Below, piece after piece: positions 42,373 to 52,346 of a DNA stretch of 64,000 nt. Position 1 is the first letter of the stretch; each line of letters opens with the position of its first letter. The notes beneath the pieces were generated by a model. The model saw only the letters and a list, made by a program, of their open reading frames with translations. It made no database searches and was not told the DNA's origin. Made by a program: the position numbers and the translations under genes. This DNA is from Hydrangea macrophylla. Taxonomy: Eukaryota > Streptophyta > Magnoliopsida > Cornales > Hydrangeaceae. The DNA is taken from NCBI GenBank assembly GCA_033977485.1, contig CM066994.1, forward strand, positions 85,870,871-85,934,870, given 5' to 3'.

Positions 42373-42553
42373 ATCACCCTTGACAGCGTATTATGATGTT
42401 TTACCTTTCGAGCTGGATAGTTTTCGGTTCAAAGGCGTAGTTGTGTGCTTGCTTTGGTTGGTGGTTGTGCATTGTGATTTTGTGATTGTTGATGTTACTG
42501 CGATGAGCAGCCTTGTGATAGTGAGTGTGTTTGCCTTACAGGTGGGATAGTCC

Positions 42554-43607
42554 ATGAAATGGGGAGGTGCTGCCGAAATTTTGAATTTTGCTAGAGCCGT
42601 GATAGAAAATATGGCATTATATGATCCCGCTCAACTCACAGCTTGGATGAACATCACTGATGGTGTGGAGCGGATCAACCTCTTCAGCTACGGTCTGACC
42701 GACCTATTCTCTCTTTGCCAGATGGCTCTGAACACTGAGTTCATGCATGCCACTATTGTTCACTGGGACCTGGTGAACCATGTCTTCAATTTCAACGGCC
42801 TAGAGATATGTCCCCTATTTGAGAAGTTCTGTGCTATCCTTGGCTTCGATTCTGACTCTGACTTGATTCTCCCTTCTACTGATACCCCCAATCCCACTCA
42901 AGGCTTGGCTGAATACCTGAACTATTCCACTACTATTTCCCGTCGGCTAATTCATGGCGAGGTTCTTGACATTGCTTTGATCATCGCCCGGTATGCTAGT
43001 CCTGGAATCCTAGCAAATATGATGCTACCCGCGGGGCCGCTCTGATATTGTGTATGAGTTTGCACTTTCTATTCTCGAGTGCTTCTATTGACTTGGTGCA
43101 CGTGTACCTTGGGCTAAAACTTAGCAGGAATCCCATGGCCATGGTTTTGGCTGAAACCCTGAATGGTTTGGACGCGCTTTCGGCCAAGGAACGTTTCTTC
43201 TTTCTGGGGTGCCTTTGGTGTTACAGGCTTGGCTCTACGAGCGCCTTCAGTTATGGACAGGTAATGTGTCGCCAGTTTATTTTTGCAGGGCTGTGCTTCA
43301 TCATTATTACACTGCTGTCGATTGGTTTGGCATGATGGGTGCTTTATCTGAGGCTGACATTTGCTAGATCGTGAGGCGTTGGGGCCTTCATGCTGTGACC
43401 ACTAGTCTCGGGGATTACCAAAGAGTGTGGCTGATGGGCCTGAGAGAGACTTCTTTCTATCATCCTCGCCGATTGGCCAGACAGTACGGGCGAGTTCAAG
43501 AGTTACCCCGGGGGTTTACTGAGAGGATCTTTGCTTCCAGAGTCAAAGCCACTACTATTGCTGCTTTCATTAGGGGCTGGGCCAGTCGAGCAAGAGCCTA
43601 TTTCTAG
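42554..43607 (+). pseudogene. E5 antisense gene 2: DUF7745/PMD-like protein, frameshifted
   Basis: Starts MKWGGAAEILNFARAVIENM. DLVNHVFNFNGLEICPLFEK, FCAILGFDSDSD and QGLAEYLNYS in the first frame (42554-43045) match the type of protein often annotated as DUF7745 in plant genomes. Further matches lie in other frames: SDIVYEFALSILECF, MVLAETLNGLDALSAKERFF and LVLQAWLYERLQLW. The last frame (43371-43607) gives VTTSLGDYQRVWLMGLRETS and HPRRLARQYGRVQELP. At least three frameshifts. It lies on the same strand as gene 1, 318 bp after it. The domain name is from memory of similar proteins. Confidence 0.65.
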
Positions 43608-44235
43608 AGACCTTTGAAGAAATAAAAGACACAAAATAAGACTTGACTGATTCTGCTTCTTTCCTCCAAGTGTCTTTGATATTTGGGATTTGTTTCTGAA
43701 AGATCTTTTTGTGTTTTCATTTATCCCTGCTTATGTAATATTCAAAGTTTGTTTATCTGCGAACCTTGGTTACTTGGAGAACCTTATTTTATGCATTTGG
43801 CTTTCTGAAAATATTTGTAGTATGATTTTGATCAGATATTTGCTTTTGGTACTTGTTTGGGCATGCTAGGACGATTAGAGGCAAACGAGGCGGGTGGCCG
43901 AAGTTTTCCCCTAGTTTGGGATATGTATGGTTGTGAGGAAAATGAGGTAGACGACCTACGTTTACCCCTAGTTTAGAAGAGGTTCAGGCAAACGAGGCGG
44001 GTGGTCGAAGTTTGCCCCTAGTGTGTAGGGTGATTTCTGGTTATTGTAAGTACCGCGACTTTATTTTTTCTCACACACTCATAACTTTGCCTAGGCACCA
44101 GTTAGGTGACCTAGCGAGCTCTTTTCTCTCTTTTATTATTGCTTACTTTAGATTTAACTCTAACTTTTTCCTAGGCATCCTTTCGGATTTTTGACCTAGC
44201 CAGCCATCCTTCTTTTCTCTTTTTGAAAGTCTGCC
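43608..44235. other. E5 spacer after antisense gene 2, with short repeats
   Basis: Non-coding. GGCAAACGAGGCGGGTGGCC-type units (followed by GAAGTTT.CCCCTAGT) lie at 43879-43917, 43938-43973 (diverged) and 43987-44024. 44030-44220 matches the right end of the window (63810-64000) in reverse complement, so it is a conserved part of Tat elements. Confidence 0.7.
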
Positions 44236-44379
44236 TACATAACCCCAAACGAGGATCAGGTCCAATGTAGTTCGGTCCAAAGTCTTGAAACAAAAAGGGG
44301 TTGATTATGATAGTGTCGACCAAACTGATGCGGTTGCCTACGTGTCCTCGAGTGGTAATTAGGTTGAGCGTAGTTCAGG
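44233..44379. repeat. two copies of the GCCTACGT...GTAGTTC motif
   Basis: At 44233-44275 and 44336-44379, same orientation as the copy at 38524-38566. E6 has three copies in reverse orientation at 63535, 63636 and 63740, that is, in the same sense relative to the element. Confidence 0.8.
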
Positions 44380-45790
44380 GCAGGGCTTCAAGGAAAAGGG
44401 GTTTTGGGGAATGTCAAGCATAGCACTTTTTGAGGCAATCCATGTTGATTGGTTCTTTGAATTCAATGCCATCGAGGTCAATAAGGTAGGTTGCTCCTCC
44501 AGAAAGGATAGTTTTGATGATATAAGGGCCGACCTATTCGGGTTTGAACTTTCCGCGTGGATCAAAGATTAGGGCTCACAATTCCTTAAGGACAAGGTCA
44601 CCCTTGACAATTTTCCTCGGACGAACCCTTTTGTTGAAAGCACGGGCTATCCTCTTTTGATAGATTCGAACATGGTCGACTGCCGCTAGGCGCCTTTCAT
44701 CTATGAGAGCTAATTCTTCGTACCTTTCCCTCAACCAATCTGATTCCGAAATTTCACATTCTGCCATCACGTGCAGGGATGGTAGTTTTATCTCGACTGG
44801 AAGTACTGCTTCCATTCCATATACTAGTGAGTAAGGAGTTGCTCTTGTGGACGTCCTTATCGATGTTCTGTATCCCCAAAGTGCAAATGATAGCTTTTCA
44901 TGCCAGTCTTTGTAGGTATCGGTCGATTTCTGCAGTATGGCCTTGACATTCTTGTTTGCAGCTTCGACTGCCCCATTAGTTTGTGGCCTGTATGGTGACG
45001 ACTTATGATAAGTGATTTTGTATTCCTCAAACATGTCTCTGACTTTGGCCTTGAAATGACTACCATTATCTGAGATGATCTCATGGGGGACTCCATAGCG
45101 ACATATGAGGTTCTTTTTGATGAATTTGGCCACTTTCTTGGGCCCCATCTTGCTGTAAGATGCGGCTTCTACCCATTTTGTGAAGTAGTCAATGGCCACC
45201 AAGATGTATCAATTTCCATTCGAGGCTTTCGAAATGATTTCACCAATGATATCGATTCCCCAGGTTGAGAATGGCCAAGGAGAAGTCATGCTGTATAGAA
45301 GAGATGGCGGTACATGCATCATGTTTGCATGGATCTTGCACTTGTGACACCTTCTTACGTATTCGCAATAATCTTTCTCTAATGTTGTCCAGTAGTACCC
45401 TTATCTTACAATTTTCTTGTCCAGCATGTGACCGTTCATGTGTGGACCGCAAACCCCCTCGTGTATTTCTTCAATCGTTCTCCTGGAGCTTTTCCAAACA
45501 AGCAAGTCAGGTTGTGACCATTGTACCCTTTCTTTAACAATTTTCCGCCGCAAATGATGAATTACGCTGCGAATCTTCGAATTACCCTTTTGTCTTTCTC
45601 GGTAGACTCTTGGGGGTACCTTTTCTATGAAGTCCCAGACATACTGATACCACAGTGTTTTGTTTTCTTCTTCTTCGATTACGGTGATTGTGCTGAATGA
45701 AGGCTCGTACCTTTGCTCAATTACCAAAGGCATCTTCTTGAGCCCCACGGGAATTTTGATCATGGAGGCTAAGGTAGCCAATGAATCTGA
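44380..45790 (-). pseudogene. pol: E5 integrase
   Basis: On the minus strand: the zinc-binding part HEGVCGPHMNGHMLDKK and CHKCKIH near 45440-45330, then the core with WGIDIIGEI (first Asp), IDYFTKWVEA, EIISDNGSHF (second Asp) and NGAVEAANKNVK (Glu). An open frame of 208 residues spans 45202-44576. The C-terminal part RPRKIVKGDLVLKEL follows, with a stop and then GPYIIKTILSGGATYLIDLD. The three catalytic residues are present. Integrase would insert the cDNA. Confidence 0.93.
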
Positions 45791-46160
45791 TAGCTAGTTC
45801 TCTTCCCTTGGAAAGTAGAAGAATGTGATGCTCTTGAACTGTCTCTTGAGTCCATCGAGATAATCGTGCTAGGGCTTCAACCTTTCTTCTTTTACTTTCC
45901 ATTCTCCTCTAGCTTGTGATATGATGAGGTTCGAATCTCCGAAGACATCCAACTTCTGAACTTTTAGTTCAACGGCTACATCCATCCTCAGAATACGTGC
46001 CTCATATTCAGCAGTGTTGTTGGTGGAGTTATAATTGAGCTTGACTGCCAGTGTGGTGCGGTCCCCGTTTGGTACTTGAATCATTCCTACTCTGTAGCCT
46101 TTTATGTTGGTTGCTCCATCAAAGTACAGCTTCCACTGTTCTTCCTTGATTTCCATGATA
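45791..46160 (-). pseudogene. pol: E5 second RNase H (archaeal-type), Tat hallmark
   Basis: WKLYFDGATNIKGYRVGMIQ, YNSTNNTAEYEARILRM and KLDVFGDSNLIISQARGEW give Asp, Glu and Asp of the RNase HI-type active site. It lies between the usual gypsy RNase H (46265-46834) and integrase. An extra RNase H at this place is known for the Tat/Ogre lineage. A stop after KEERLKP interrupts the run into integrase. Confidence 0.9.
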
Positions 46161-47600
46161 TTCTCATCCGAGAATGAAAAATCTCAATTTACTTCAGAAT
46201 CAATGGCGTGTTCAGCAAGATGATCAGCTATAGTTCTCCCTTTTACCGATTTGCTTGTCACATACTAGATATCGAATTCGGATAGTAGAAGTAACCAATG
46301 GGATATACGACCGATCAAGGTGGGTTTTTCAACGAGGTATTTTAGAGGATCCATGCGGGAGATCAGCACAATTGGGAAGGCCATCATGTAGTGCCTCAGT
46401 CGGCGAGTGCACCAAACCAAGGCCCAATATGTTTTTTCGATGGTAGAGTAGTTGAGCTCGTACTTAGTCATCCTCTTGCTAAGGTAATATATGGCTTTTT
46501 CGGAGTGGATTTCTTCTCCTTCTTGGGCTAGCATGCAACCCATGGTATTTTCGGAGACAGATAGGTAAAGGAATAAGGGCTTTTGTGGAGCAGGTGGTGA
46601 AAGGATGGGCGGATTTTGAAGGTAGGCTTTTATTTCGTCGAAAGCGGCTTGGCATTGGTCATCCCATTGGAACTTCTCTCCTTTTCTAAGCAATCGGAAC
46701 AAAGGATCACATGTAGTTGTGAGTTTGGAGATGAAGCGGCTGATAAATTGGATTCTTCCGAGAAACCCTTTCACTTCCTTTTCATTCCGTGGTGGTGCCA
46801 TTTCTAGGATTGCCTTGATCTTAGAGGGATCCACCTATATCCCCCTTTGTGTGATGAGAAAAGCCAGGAGCTTATCGAAGGTCACACCGAAAGTGCATTT
46901 CTTTGGATTCAACCTCATCTTGTATTTGCGCAACCTTTCAAAAAACTTTCCCAGTGCCACCAGGCATCCTTCTTTGTCCTTGGACTTCACGATTATGTCA
47001 TCTACGTACACTTCTACTTCCTTGTGAACCACGTCATGTAATAGAGTGGTGGCAGCTCTTTGGTAGGTCGCTCCAGCATTCTTGAGTCCGAAAGGCATTA
47101 ACCTATAACAATAGGTTCCCCAAGGTGTGGTGAATGTGTCTTTTCCCGATCTTCTGGCGCCATTAGAATCTAATTGTACCCCAAAAAACCATCCATGAAC
47201 GATAGTAGCTCATGTCCTGCGGTGTTATCCACCAAGACATCGATGTGGGGAAGCGGGAAGTCATCCTTAGGACTGGCTTTGTTTAGATCATGGAAGTCGA
47301 CGCTCACACAAACTTTTCCATCTTTTTTGGGGACTGGCACGATATTGGCAACTCATTCCGGATACTCGATAACAATGATGAACCCTGCCTTAAATTGCTT
47401 TTCTACTTTTTCTTTGACCTTGAGTGCCCATTCTTGTCTCATGCGCCTAAGTTTTTGCTTGACGAGTTTAGAATTGGGAAGGAGGGGAATGTGATGTTGG
47501 ACAATGTCGGGATCAACCCCAGGCATGTCCTTGTAAGACCAAGCAAAAACATCTTTGAATTCTTTTAGCAAGAGAGTCAATTTTTCTTTTTCTTTTTCAT
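46161..47600 (-). pseudogene. pol: E5 reverse transcriptase and first RNase H
   Basis: On the minus strand: LKEFKDVFAWSYKDMPGVDP opens RT at about 47570, followed by the DFPLPHIDVLVDN block, MPFGLKNAGATYQRA and the catalytic YVDDIIVKSK near 47010. Connection and RNase H continue with FLGRIQFISRFISKL, LFLYLSVSENTMGCML and YYLSKRMTKYELNYS. The first RNase H Asp position reads SVSEN, so that site may be degenerate, in line with the presence of a second RNase H. Stops lie near 47355, 47175 and 46836. Confidence 0.9.
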
Positions 47601-48164
47601 TAAGAGTTGAGCCAATTTGTACAATTTATGGATTATCTATTTCACCTAGGTTAACTGATAAAGTATCTTTGATTATTTTATAAGCAGGTGGTTTTTCAAT
47701 TAGTTGCTTAAGTTCGATTGGGAGATCCTCGGAGGGATCTGTGCATTCACAAGTATTAGACACAGAGGAGTAAGCAGGATCGTCTTTCATTTCATTCATG
47801 ACAAGTGGAGTGATTACATTAGACAGTGGTGGGCTTATAGCAATCGACTCTAGTACAAACTCGATAATTGGAATTACAGACTCTGGGGGAATAGGGGATA
47901 GGGAGACTGATGACTCTACAGCCTGGTTTCTCAGACCCTCCTTAGTTGGCTTGATCTGATCATCTTGGCTCTTGGCCCTCTTTTCTTCGGTGAACTCTTC
48001 CCACATTTTCTCGATGGCTTCAATGTCCAGATACTCCAATCAGTCTTCCTTCGGGGTCTTCTCAACTTCTTCGGGATAGAACAGATCTTGATAGGAGGAC
48101 TTTCGCAGTCGGCAAAGATTTCAAGCCCTGGGTGCCTTTTTCCAGTGGCCTGATGGATCCAGGG
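47601..48164 (-). pseudogene. pol: E5 protease-RT linker
   Basis: An acidic, weakly conserved frame (MEYLDIEAIEKMWEEFTEEK ... PIELKQLIEKPPAYKIIKDT) that ends LSVNLGEIDNP before RT. E4 has the same arrangement at 28411-29182. No domain recognised. Confidence 0.7.
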
Positions 48165-49151
48165 TTATGGGAACCAAATATAGGGTAAATCACCCCCTTC
48201 CTTGATGAATTGCCCATTTAAGGTTTTGTGATATGGTGGGAGACTCCTCACTCTTTTCTTCCATGGCCTCTGTAGCTCGATGTCTTCTTCAATGGGCTTG
48301 TACCCCAATTCGAAAGTGCCTTGTTGCCCTTTGATCTGCGGGAACTCACGAATCCCTTGCTCGCGTCTGCCCAATCCCATTCCAGGGAAGTAGTTCATTT
48401 TGCGGACGATGTTGACAACTGCAGAGTGGATCTCGGGGAACCTGTCTTCATCATTGATCATGTGGACTTCTTCCATGAAGAATTCCCCGATTTCTCCTTC
48501 TTCTAGCTCAGGTATTTGGATTTCAAAGATGGGAGCGTAGTTTGGGAAAGCTTCATTACCCCAACTATTGCCGAGGATGATTTTCACCTCCTTCTCATGA
48601 ATGTACTTAATCATTTGATGCACAGTGGATGATACAGCTTTGTTGACATACAGCCAGGGCCTCCTGATCAATAAATTAAATGAGGCAGGTATGTCCATAA
48701 CTTGAAAGATTTCAATGCTAACCAAAGATCCTACCCGGATTTGGAGAGAAACAGTCCCCATCACATTTCTCTTGGTGTTGTCGTAAGCCCTCACAGATTG
48801 CATAGATGGTGTGATATCAAGGACATTGACCCCCAAGGCGATGGCAGTCCTTAGAGCACAAACATTTAGGGTGGAGCCTGTATCGACCAGGCAGAATGGC
48901 ACTTGCTGTCCCTTACATCCAACAGTGATGTACAAAGCTTTGTTATGTGTAGACCCTTCCGGCTGCAGGTCCTCATCGAAAAATGTAATGATTAGGTCAG
49001 GGGTGAGTGCGCCCCAGAAAGCCACCATGTCTTCCGGTGTAGCGTCGATGGGAACCTCAATTCCAGCCAAGGCATTCAACACAGCTTGCCTATGCTTGTA
49101 CGATGTTACCATGATGTCCCACATCAAAAGATGCGCTTGGGTTTTCTTCAA
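48165..49151 (-). pseudogene. pol: E5 protease with C-terminal G-patch
   Basis: A 328-residue open frame. HNKALYITVGCKGQQVPFC and LVDTGSTLNVCALRTAIALG contain the DTGS active site; VRAYDNTKRNVMGTVSL and DIPASFNLLIRRPWL complete the retropepsin. After an acidic stretch (PELEEGEIGEFF) comes the G-patch VRKMNYFPGMGLGRREQG followed by IREFPQI. The frame is intact, although Gag and RT around it are in other frames or broken. Confidence 0.9.
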
Positions 49152-49610
49152 CTACTTTATCAACTCATTATCTTCTTCGATGATCTCATCCATTTTTCCC
49201 TTTCCCTTGTCTTTGACTGGACTTTTTTTTATTGCTTCAGTGGTAGGCTGTGGAAGCTGATAATGATGGCTTAACCTAGTCAGATGATCAATCTTGGCAG
49301 GAGTAGGCCCTTCTACAGTCCCATCTTCTTTGAACCAGTCATAATCTGTTCCCACAAATGGTTTCTCTGGCTCGTTCCAGATAGAAGCATCGCTTTCATT
49401 GTTGGAATCATACCATTTGAGGTCCACTACCCCTAGATCGTGTTCTTCTAAGAAGAATAGATCTTGTTCATCAGTCGGCTGTTGCTGCCACTCGTTGTCT
49501 CCCCCTTCAATCAGATAAATTCCCATAGATTCCAGGATGTCTATGAGGGTTAAAGGTTGACCTAAGGGGGTGACATAGGCAGTAGAGTTGAAGGATACAT
49601 GGTTGGACTC
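49152..49610 (-). pseudogene. E5 Gag-protease linker
   Basis: An open acidic frame from 49526 down (MGIYLIEGGDNEWQQQPTDE, EEHDLGVVDLKWYDSN). No known domain seen. It joins the Gag nucleocapsid to the protease and may be cleaved out. Confidence 0.6.
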
Positions 49611-50870
49611 AATGAAGCTGATATTTTAGTGGTTTGGTAGAGGATTTTGAGTGATATGGGGTTGCTTTAGAGGTGGCTCAATGATACTCTGGTCAATGAG
49701 GTCTTGGATATCATGGCAAAGGCGCATGCAATCATCGGTGTTGTGGCCAGGGGGCTTGGTGGTAGGTGCATCTTTTGGACGTATCGCAGTTTGGCGGGAG
49801 TGGGTTATTTCGCGACTGGAGTAGTTGGAGGTGGCCCTTTTTAAGGAGGCGGTCTAAAGCTGAGAGAGGGAGATTTCTAGCTTGGCAAAATTACAAGGAG
49901 GCTTTTTCTGGAAGGGCGATTGGGCGAGTGTGCTTGGTTGAGGGGTTGGTATGGCCTAGGGGGGTATACCATGGGTTGGCTGCTAAGAACATTGACATCC
50001 GGAGGATTGCGGGAGTAGTTGGGCCTTTTTGACTGACTCGGAGGCTCTTCCTTCTTGATCTTTCCTTTCCTGATAGCGTCTTCAATTCGAGTTCCAACTT
50101 CAAACAGCTCTTCGAAAGTAGAGATGGACTGGTAAAACAATTTCTCATGGTAAAGTGGTTGCAGATTCCAGATTAGCATTCTCACCTGTTCTTTCTCAAT
50201 CGGTCGGTGGATCATTTGGGCAACTTTGTTCTTCCACCTGCTCAAGAAAGCAGCAAAGGATTCATTGTTGTTCTGCCGAGTAGTTTCCAAATCCCTGACT
50301 ATAACATCCAACTCTTGATTGTAAGAATAGTGATCGATGAAGACTCGAACGATGTCTTCCCATTCTCGTGTTTTGGAGGCTTCCAAGGTTAGGAACCATG
50401 ATAGTGCAGACTTTGCAAGAGTTTGTGGGAACAACATTGCAATGTGCTCGTGGGTACAGCCTATGGATTGGAAGATGCTCATATATAGCTTCACATGACT
50501 TTTCGGATTCCCAGTTCCGTCAAAACAGTCGATGGCAGGCATCTTGAAGTTCTCCGGTAGTTTCAGCTTAATAGGCTCAAAAAGGCCTTCCAAGTCTAGC
50601 ATGTAATCATCAACCCCTTTGCTTTTCCTCAGTACACTTTCCAGCTTGTCAACCTTATTCATTTTCTCTTGGAGCTTTTTCTCATATGCAAATGGTGGGA
50701 CCCCTTGAAACCAGTCTTCCTCCTCGTTATTCTCATGTGGGGGCGGTTCAAACCCTGGTGGTGAAACCCAGGTGGAGGTTGCGGCCGCTGCTGCTTTAAT
50801 TCTTCCATGAACTTCAGAACTTGGGCTAGGCTATCGGACTGCTGGCTTATGGTTGCTCCCAACTCAATAA
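49611..50870 (-). pseudogene. gag: E5 Gag
   Basis: Tat-type Gag. The N-terminal part at 50862-50659 is Gln-rich; the capsid frame at 50662-49877 includes FKMPAIDCFDGTGNPKSHVK, SALSWFLTLEASKTREWEDI, NESFAAFLSRWKNKVAQM and RMLIWNLQPLYHEK. NYSRNPPDVNVLSSQPMVYP leads to the nucleocapsid, which reads as CX2HX4HX4C near 49740-49790 only across a one-base shift. Frameshifts near 50660 and 49880 break it. Confidence 0.88.
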
Positions 50871-51269
50871 CCTTGTTTTCTAACTCTTCTTAATTCATGC
50901 TGAAGTAAGCTGTCGGACTGATTCTGACCAAATGATTATCTGAACTTCTGACCAAAGAAGAGGATCCTAGCTGCTGATTTCGGGAATCTATACTGACCTG
51001 ACAGATTTCAAGAGGACTAGATCAGATTTTGACCGTGATGACTTTAGATAGACAAATGATAGAGATGTTAACAGACGTGGACTGAATCGTGTAAGACTGA
51101 TAGGAATGGTGTATGCAAATGAGACAAGCACGCAAATGTAAGCCCTAATCTACATGATGGTCCTATTTATAATAGATAGCAATTGAACAACTAAGGTACT
51201 AACCATATAGAGTGTGCCAACTTTACTTTCCAGTACGATTACCAAGGGATAACAGGGGTTTCCAGGGTT

Positions 51270-51746
51270 TTATGAAGGCTTCTGGGAGAGATTGGGCATT
51301 TCTAGGTAATTTGGGCAGAGAGGCTGGGATTTTTGGAGAATCTGGGAGATTCGGGCAGAGCTTCTGGGAAAACAAGTACTTTGGGTATTTCTGGGAAATT
51401 TGGATAGAGTTTCTAGGAGAAACTGGCATATCTGGGAAAAACTGGACAGAGTTTCTAGGAGAAATTGGTTGATACGGTTATATCTGGAATATCTGGACAG
51501 AGTTTTTGGAAGAAACTGGTTGATACGGTTATATCTAGGAAAATCGAACAGAGTTTCTGGGAGAAACTGATTTATACAGTTATATCTGGGATATCTGGAC
51601 AGAGTTTCTGGGAGAAACTGGTTGATACGATTATATCTCGGATATCTGGACAGAGTTTCTGGGAGAAACTGGTTGATACGGTTATATCTGGGATATTTGG
51701 GCAGAGTTTCTAAGAGAACTGGTTGATATGTGATGATGGTGATCAT
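51270..51746 (-). CDS. E5 leader open frame made of 17-residue repeats (doubtful gene)
   Basis: 158 codons from an ATG at 51746, in the sense of the element RNA and upstream of Gag. The product repeats PRYNRINQFLPETLSRY with small changes five or so times, then becomes FLLETLSSFSQICQF-like. The repeat unit is 51 bp, a multiple of three, so every copy is in one frame. E6 has a related open frame of 115 codons (60802-61149) in its own leader with FLPETLSDLP and FLLETLSNLP. It could be an artefact of a repeat with no stop, or a small leader peptide; I lean to artefact. Confidence 0.25.
   Translation of the reverse strand: MITIITYQPVLLETLPKYPRYNRINQFLPETLSRYPRYNRINQFLPETLSRYPRYNCINQFLPETLFDFPRYNRINQFLPKTLSRYSRYNRINQFLLETLSSFSQICQFLLETLSKFPRNTQSTCFPRSSARISQILQKSQPLCPNYLEMPNLSQKPS
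51449..51720. repeat. 51-bp tandem repeat in E5 leader
   Basis: GAGTTTCT recurs at 51449, 51500, 51551, 51602, 51653 and 51704, exactly 51 bp apart. The unit contains GGGAGAAACTGGTTGATACG and TTATATCTGGGATATCTGGACA. Looser copies extend left to about 51270. Confidence 0.92.
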
Positions 51747-52325
51747 ACTGTCTAGCAGGTTTTCATACTCCTATGTCTTAGGACCGACAAACAAGGTTTG
51801 CGGTGCATATCTTTGTGAGCATAGAGAAGACATCCTTGTCATGGTGCCTAGGCAGGTCAACTCAATGTGATCACATGTGAGTGATTGCCTTGGGAATCAT
51901 AAGAAAGAGGTTCTTGCTTCATGCCACATAAGCATCTACATCGCGTAGGTAATCTCGTCAAGGCATACAGCAGTTATATCATATTGTCCTATCTAAAAAG
52001 ATAAATTAACAATCCTATGAAAGGTTCTACAGGAATCTATATGCAAAGGCTGGGTTTTAGTCAAAGAGGGTCCGTTGACGAGAGTTCTAATATACCGTCA
52101 GAGAGATAGTACGAAAGTGTTTACTCTTTTTGATATACCTTGGAAGGTACAGTATCAATGGTGACTTGTGCCCTGACACAGCAAGACCTGAACAATGTCA
52201 GCGTCGCATTTCAGACATAGTCGGTGCAGAAGTGTAATGCGGTAAACCAAACACAGTAAAAAGATGATTTTATGGATGCTTCTTATGAGTCAAACCTCTG
52301 TATTATTTTGTTTTGAAAAAAAATA

Positions 52326-52343
52326 TCCCCAGCAGAGTCGCCA
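52326..52343 (-). other. E5 primer-binding site
   Basis: TGGCGACTCTGCTGGGGA on the minus strand, three bases from the LTR end. Arg-tRNA type by comparison with Ogre elements. Confidence 0.83.
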
Positions 52344-52346
52344 GAT

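Larger units (their letters stand above)
50871..52325 (-). other. E5 leader
   Basis: About 1.45 kb between PBS and Gag, with a 51-bp tandem repeat at 51449-51720 and an open frame through it on the minus strand. The segment 51760-52270 has counterparts in the E6 leader at about 60100-60600 in the opposite orientation. Confidence 0.7.
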
